A program made the position numbers and the translations under genes. Positions 58,401-64,000 of a stretch of DNA of 64,000 bases are shown here, piece by piece. Under the pieces are notes generated by a model. That model was not told the origin of the DNA. It was given only the letters and a program-made list of their open reading frames with translations, and did not search any database. Within the stretch, counting starts at the first letter, position 1. Each line of letters opens with the position of its first letter. Source of the stretch: Serinus canaria (taxonomy: Eukaryota; Chordata; Aves; Passeriformes; Fringillidae); the NCBI RefSeq assembly GCF_022539315.1, contig NC_066316.1:8633501-8697500 (forward strand), given 5' to 3'.

Positions 58401-61400
58401 TTGAATAAGGGGCAATGTGCTAGTGTCACTTCTCCACAGGGGGACAAGGTGACATGCTGGATGCTGTACTGTCCCCAGACAGCAGGTGTGCAGATGGGTG
58501 GTGGCACTGGGAGGGTGTGACAGGGCTTGTGTCCCCAGCCAAACCCTGCCTTGCCACACATAGGCAGAAATTAGTGATGATTTACTGCACAGCAGCTCGA
58601 GCTCCAGCTTTGTGATATTATTTGGAGGAGCAAGTGAGCTAATGATTGCATCTCATCTCAGAAAGTACTGCGGGAAGTGCAGTGCCAGGAGAGAATTGAT
58701 TCAGAAGCAAAACAGGTTCATTTTCAGATCAGGCTGAAAGACAAGGGAAAGAGAGATTCTCCTTCTTTTTTTTTTTCCTATTTTTTTTTTTTTACTTTTG
58801 TTTCTTCCCCCTCAATCTCAAGTGAGACTGAGGGTCTTAGCCTTTCCCTCTTTGGTTTTCTTGTGGAAACATCAGCAATAAACCTGATTGGAAAGTGATA
58901 TGAGGAGAGCAGGGTTCATGCGGTGCAAAAACAAATGAGCTATGAAATCACCCTCTATTCTGCAAACATTATTCACAGAGCCAGGAAAATTGAGACGGAT
59001 GATTCTTTTTCTTTTGAAGCCACTGAAGGAGTAAGTCCAAAGGATGTGATTTGGCCCATGCCAGGAGAGAAAGGCTGCTTTGTCCTGGCTTTCCAAATAG
59101 CTTTGCCTGCATTTAGACACACACCATTTCCTCCTCAAGGACCACCGTCGGCATCCGCCAGTTACAACCACAGCTCATAACCCATTATGGAGACACACGG
59201 CTCACAAATAAGACATGAGTATGTTCAGTGGTGCCTTGGCTGCAGCCCCCCCCGGGCTGGATGGAGTTCATGCACATCTTTTCTTGCTTCTGTGTTGAAT
59301 TTTTAGTTGCTCGTTGTTAGGTGAGATGGAGGAAAGATGGGAGGGAGGAGTTACAGGTGTGAGCAGAATCGCTTTCAATGGCTGGCTTAGTTCTTCTTAC
59401 AAAATGGTGATTTTAAAAGAATATATTTTTATTTAAATGAGGTTTTTTTCATCTGGGTCTAGGTAATCTGCTTTACCCAGTGGGTTGATTCAGGATCATT
59501 CAGGATGGAATCATATCCTCTGATATCTTTTGGGATCTGTCTTGGGGGATGTTTGGGATGCAGCCCTTTGCACTTTGACCTTGCCCAGATGAAATGCAAA
59601 ACTCAGGGTCTGGTTGGGGTGGTAGGCACATGGTTTTTCTGGTGAGGTGGGCAGTGGGAAGACACTGGGAGCTGCTGGAGCTCTGGCATTGTGGGAGCCA
59701 AGCTGGGAAGGAGACTTGTGTACCATGGTCCTGCCTTCCATGGGAATGGAGAAGAGAGGAATCGTGGCATTCACAATGCCCGTTGCATTTTCCTGGTGCC
59801 ATAATACAGTGTAATTTGGAGAGAGGCAGACTCAAACGTGCATTACCCAGCCATCTGCTGCTGCCACTGGGATCCAAATGGATGAATATACACACAGTGC
59901 TCGGAGTTAAACCGTGTACGATGTGTAGGCTGCATATGGTTTGCTCTCGGTGGCACAGCAAAACACTTTGTGAAGAAGAACCTCCTGTCCTGCCCTCCCA
60001 CCCTGCAGGACGATCTCTGCTTTAAGTCTCTTCAAAGAAAAAAGAACCAAGCCCTGTGCAGCCCTTGGGGATGTGCCCTCAGCCCAGCAGTGTGCTGGCA
60101 GCCATGTCTGCTGGCCATGGCATGAGAGGAGCTGATTTTGGGATGGAGACCCCTTCCAGAGGTGATGTGTGAAGGGTTTGGTCAGGAGCATTAGAAATGG
60201 TGAGAAGGTGAAATATCTCAAAATTGAAATTAGATTTGCAAGTGGTAAAAAAGGGAATCAAATTATGAGAAAAGTGTTGCGTTGCCTGGTGACATGGCCT
60301 TTGTTACTGCACCTGGGCATGGATGTGTCTCTTCAGCAGGGACCTCCTGGGTGCACCTGTGCACTCAGGAAGCAAAAATCAGACATAAAATATAAACACA
60401 ATCTGCCTTGAGAGGTGAGAGTGAGCTCCAAGAGGTATCTGAGTGCTGGGGAGGGTCATTCAGATGTTGTTCTTCACCTGAGGCACTGCGGGATTCAGCA
60501 AGGTGAGGACACCTTCCCTCCTGAAGGCAATGTCAGCAAAGGAAAGGCAGTTTCAGTTTGGCCTTTGCAGGCAGAAGCTCTGCTCCCATGGGAGGAGCAG
60601 CAGGAAATGGTGTTGGTGCTTTAGGGCACCAGCTGCTGGGAGCTGGAGGCAATCAGCCTTCCCCAACAGGCACAAGGGGTGTTCTGGAAAATGGCATTTC
60701 CTTGCTCTTGGTGCCTTTCTGCATCCTTGGGACCACAGCTCCTGCTGCCATCATCGTGGCCAAATCCTGGCTCTGTGAATGAAAGGGAAGTTTCATTCAC
60801 AGAAGAGAGGCACATCTCTGCTGTGTAACCAAACCTTTGCACATCTTCTCTTTACCCAGAGCATTGTGCTGGGACAGCAGCCGTGGCACTGGGGCAGAGC
60901 TGGTGCAGCAGCAGGTACAGGCTCAGCACGGGGATTTGCCCATGTGATAGCTGGAAATTAACTCATTAAATAAAGTAATTTGCACCTTTTAATCTCCGTG
61001 ATTCCTGTGTGTGGGCACCTGTATTTAGGAGAAGAGCTTATTCTGCTTCAATTAATTTTATATCAATATAAGCTGAATAATTAAAGGTGTGAATGGAAGG
61101 CCAGGTAGCTAATTCCCTTCCCTCTGGTGCACAGGCTGCACAGAGACAACCTGGAAGAGGGAGCTCCTGGCAATGCAGATGTTAGTCCAGCCAAAAGAGC
61201 CAAACACTCCTGAGTTTCTATATGTAAATATCAACTGGGATCAACTGTTTTTTGAAGCTGATCTCCTCGTATTGATCTTGGTTTGTGCATTGGCACCAGC
61301 TGTGTGTGTGTGGCTTTGGGCAACCCAGCATTTCTGTCTGAATGCAGGCTTGCCTCTCAGGATGTTCTCCCCATCTTCAGGCAGAACCAGCAGCCATTAC

Positions 61401-62252
61401 TGCATCTGAGAGATAAAGCAGATAAATCTGCACTTTTTTTCCTTGTTTCCAGAAGCTGTGTTTCAAGTCTGTAGGCCAGGAGTGGCTGTTTTTGTTACAG
61501 TAGGATGCCATTGATAACTGGCTATTTTTGCCTCAAAATCACAGGAAAATTTTCAGAATTGTATTAGTCCAATGAAAGAGTAAAACTTTCAAAGTGTGAA
61601 AGCTGGGGACATTTCTTCTTTGGGAACAAACTAGTGCTTGACCTAAAAAGTATGATATATCTCAAGTCCTGAGGCGCAGCTAAACTCATGCCATGCTCAG
61701 GATTTCTTCACCTCCCCCAGGAATCCTTTCCCAGTGCATCAGACAGGTACAGGAGATTGATTTACTCAAGCTCTTAATGTTTGCTCCATGATACAAGGAC
61801 CCAAATTCCACAAGAGGCTGGCTTTCACTGAGGGAGGCTCTCAAGCCACCCAGTTCATCCCCGTGTGTGCTCAAGGGCTTTTGCCACATGGATTTGGTTT
61901 GGAGAGAATGTTCAGGGAAGGCAGCGCTCACTTTTCTGTAAGCAGGGCTGATTTCAGTGCCGTGAGGAGCACGGGGAAGTTTGATAACCCAGCAGCATGG
62001 TTCAGTGCCTTCCCTCGTGCTGCCTGGCTGTGTTCTTGCAAGGAGCCACAGTGTGATTACAAGGGCTGTTAAACGCCCTTAATATTCACGCTGTTGGAGG
62101 GAGCATTACTCCTGCCGGCTCTGCTGTCTGCTGCTGTTTGCAGCAGCAGAGCATTGATGATTGAATCACCAGTGCCACAGTGAGTAGTCTGTGAAGCCCC
62201 TCCAGCCAGGAGATGCAGAGTTAAATCCCTCCTGTTTGTCCACTTCTTTTTT

Positions 62253-62268
62253 GTTTGTTTGTTTGTTT
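62253..62268. repeat. (GTTT)4 microsatellite
   Basis: Four GTTT units in a longer T-rich stretch, followed by TTGGGTTTTTT. Confidence 0.88.
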
Positions 62269-63504
62269 TTGGGTTTTTTGCTGTCTCTTAACAGCATTTT
62301 TTTAAGCAAACAAAGCACAGCAGAACAGTTTGGAGCCATGAAACAAGATGGGAAATGAGCCCCTTGCAGAGAGGTTAAGAGAACAGGGCATGGGAACTGT
62401 GAGGGGAAGGAGCTGGAGGGCTCAGGGCAGCCCATGCTTGGTGCAGCAGTGCTTTGCATGCTTCTTCTCCTCATCCTCTTTTCAGGAATAGATGGGAGAA
62501 GCAGCAAACTGAGTAATGCATATTTGTGTGTATGTACTGGTACGTACTGGGTGGTGCAGCGGAGCAGGGAGTAGCAGAGAGTGCTGTGATTGTGGGGTGG
62601 GGAGGCTTTTGGAACTGAAGCTAGGAGCTGTTTTTTGTGAGAGAGCCCTGTTGCATCCTAACCTCTTCTGGGTGGGGGGGCTGCTCCCACTTGGTGTTGG
62701 GTTTGGAGAGTGTTTGGAGTGGCTCATCATGCCTGAGCTACTGCCACAGCTCCCGTGTTTCCTTGTCTGGCACTGGGATGCAGCTATTTCTCCAGCTCCC
62801 TCAGACCTCTTCAGTATGCCAGGTATTTGAGGGAAAAGAGCCAAAAGCAGATTCTTGGCACCCTGTTCCGCTGTTCTGCTCTGCACCCCTCTCTGTCCCC
62901 CGGAGCTGTGGCACTTCTTGTGTGCCCTCCTGCTCAGCCGCGGGTATCTCCAGCAGGTGGCTTGTCCTGGAGGTGTCTCCACACTTCCTATTTGGCCCAA
63001 AACGTGCAGTGTCCATCCAGCCATAAAGATTTGGCTTTTCCTTATGGGGCCAGGGACCTAGAAACTTCAGTGATTGTTTGGGACAGAAGCACCGAGCCGA
63101 GCATCCTCAGCTGCCGGGAAATAAATGCTGGGGACTTTCCCCGAGGCCGGCTCCCGGCAGCGCTGCAGCAGCCCCCCTTTTGTGCACAGGTATTGCCGGG
63201 GAGGAGGCTGGCACCTCCACAAATGCCTTGTTGGCATGGCCTGTCCTGCAGGGTGCGGGTGAGGAGCCCTGACAGCGTGGCCATTAGCGGAGCTGTCGGG
63301 CAATCGCTCCCGTCGGTTCGAGTTAGGGAGAGCAGGCGCCGGGGACGCCTGGCTGGGCGCCGTCAGGAGCTGCGCTCCGAGCCTCCATTGATTTCTGAGC
63401 TTGTCACGCTGTTCATTAGGAGAGGGAGAGCAAACGAGGTGCTTAGCAGAAGTGCTGCAAGTCGATCCTGATGGAGTAGGTTTCTCCACTGCCTGGTTAG
63501 GGGC

Positions 63505-63521
63505 AAAAAAAAAAAAAAAAA
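63505..63521. repeat. Run of 17 A
   Basis: A simple adenine tract in GALNT14 intron 1, about 100 bases after the CpG-rich patch. Confidence 0.9.
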
Positions 63522-63847
63522 TTCTTGCCCATGTCTCTTCTGCTCGTAGAGTGTTCAGCCTCAAACCTCCTGTCTTCCTGGAGTGTCCGGCAGGATCTCC
63601 CCTGGCACTGCCCTGCCCTTGCAGACTTTCTGCACTCCCTCTCAGTACAGCAAGTTGTGCTGCTGGTGCTTTTGCTTGTGGGATGATTTTGATCCCTGTC
63701 CCTCCCTCTTGTCCTTCCAGGTTCCCACAGCTGGGTCCCTGTTGCGTGCTGAGCTTGCTGTGTCTCTTTTTCATGCTGGAGCTGCATTGATCGAGGCAGT
63801 AAATCAGCTGGCTGGTGCTGTGGATATAAATGATGGATGTAATGAAC

Positions 63848-63886
63848 GAGGGGGGAGAAGAGGAGGAAAAAAAAAGGAGGGGGAAA
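63848..63886. repeat. 39-base uninterrupted polypurine tract
   Basis: Only A and G occur for 39 bases, including GGGGGG and nine A. Imperfect purine-rich sequence continues to about 63911. Such tracts can form triplex DNA if mirror-symmetric; this one is only partly so. Confidence 0.88.
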
Positions 63887-64000
63887 CAGAAGGAAAAATT
63901 GGGAAGAAAACAGCATACTCAACAATGGATGGGCTGTGAGATGAAATATCTACCTCAGCCAAGGCCCCTCAGCAGAGCAGTGTCTGGAGGTGCTGCAGGA

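Larger units (their letters stand above)
50745..64000 (+). other. GALNT14: Start of GALNT14 intron 1
   Basis: The next GALNT14 segment (the acidic stem and glycosyltransferase start) is not present in any frame, so the intron runs to the right edge. It is long in mammals too. It contains the second half of the CpG island, simple repeats (A14 at 55444, GTTT repeats at 62253, A17 at 63505, a polypurine run at 63848), TAATTA-rich patches at about 54540-54625 and 57540-57630, and a CpG-rich patch at about 63080-63400. No CR1, nested gene or RNA gene was recognised. Confidence 0.8.

Noticed and set aside
62755..63774. Open frames of 235-238 codons on both strands
   Set aside because: They overlap on opposite strands, lack recognisable domains, and coincide with locally high GC. 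They lie inside GALNT14 intron 1 with no splice evidence.

Overview
This is nuclear DNA from a vertebrate, most likely a passerine bird. The coding content is three vertebrate genes split by GT-AG introns. The repeats are avian-type CR1 retrotransposon tails plus one LTR-like element of a kind I associate with songbird genomes. Introns are short, and gene starts sit in CpG islands. I see no bacterial or plasmid features, and no CRISPR, rRNA or tRNA genes. The species call is an inference from repeat style and protein similarity. Layout: (1) The left edge to about 4.1 kb holds the 5' end of EHD3 on the minus strand: one coding exon (3353-3579) in a CpG island, with the start of its first intron running off the left edge. 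(2) A complete calpain gene, best called CAPN14, lies on the plus strand. I could trace 21 coding exons from the ATG at 12000 to the TGA at 33715. Every junction is GT-AG, the frame closes without a break, and the product is 691 residues with the Cys-His-Asn protease triad intact (C103, H257, N281). Most exon lengths (70, 119, 86, 75, a 12-base microexon, 37, 58, 65, 69, 79, 117) match the classical calpain exon pattern as I recall it. (3) 33.7-50 kb is intergenic, with one long CR1 remnant and several AT-rich patches that could be conserved non-coding elements. (4) A second CpG island at about 50.1-51.6 kb holds the first coding exon of GALNT14 (50616-50744, plus strand). The rest of the window is GALNT14 intron 1. 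The order EHD3 (minus), CAPN14 (plus), GALNT14 (plus) matches the mammalian 2p23 neighbourhood as I recall it, only inverted, and this synteny supports CAPN14 over its relative CAPN13. EHD3 and CAPN14 are divergent. In mammals their 5' ends lie close together, so CAPN14 may have a non-coding first exon in the EHD3 CpG island about 8 kb before its first coding exon. The three genes are unrelated in function: an endosomal membrane-remodelling ATPase, a cytosolic calcium protease, and a Golgi O-glycosylation enzyme. I found no new multi-gene system. The points most worth a second look are the G-to-E change next to the calpain catalytic cysteine, the microexon, the upstream ORF in the CAPN14 leader, the possible shared promoter, a quadruplex-prone hexamer repeat before GALNT14, and several candidate regulatory patches. 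All positions were read by eye, and no alignment or database search was run.
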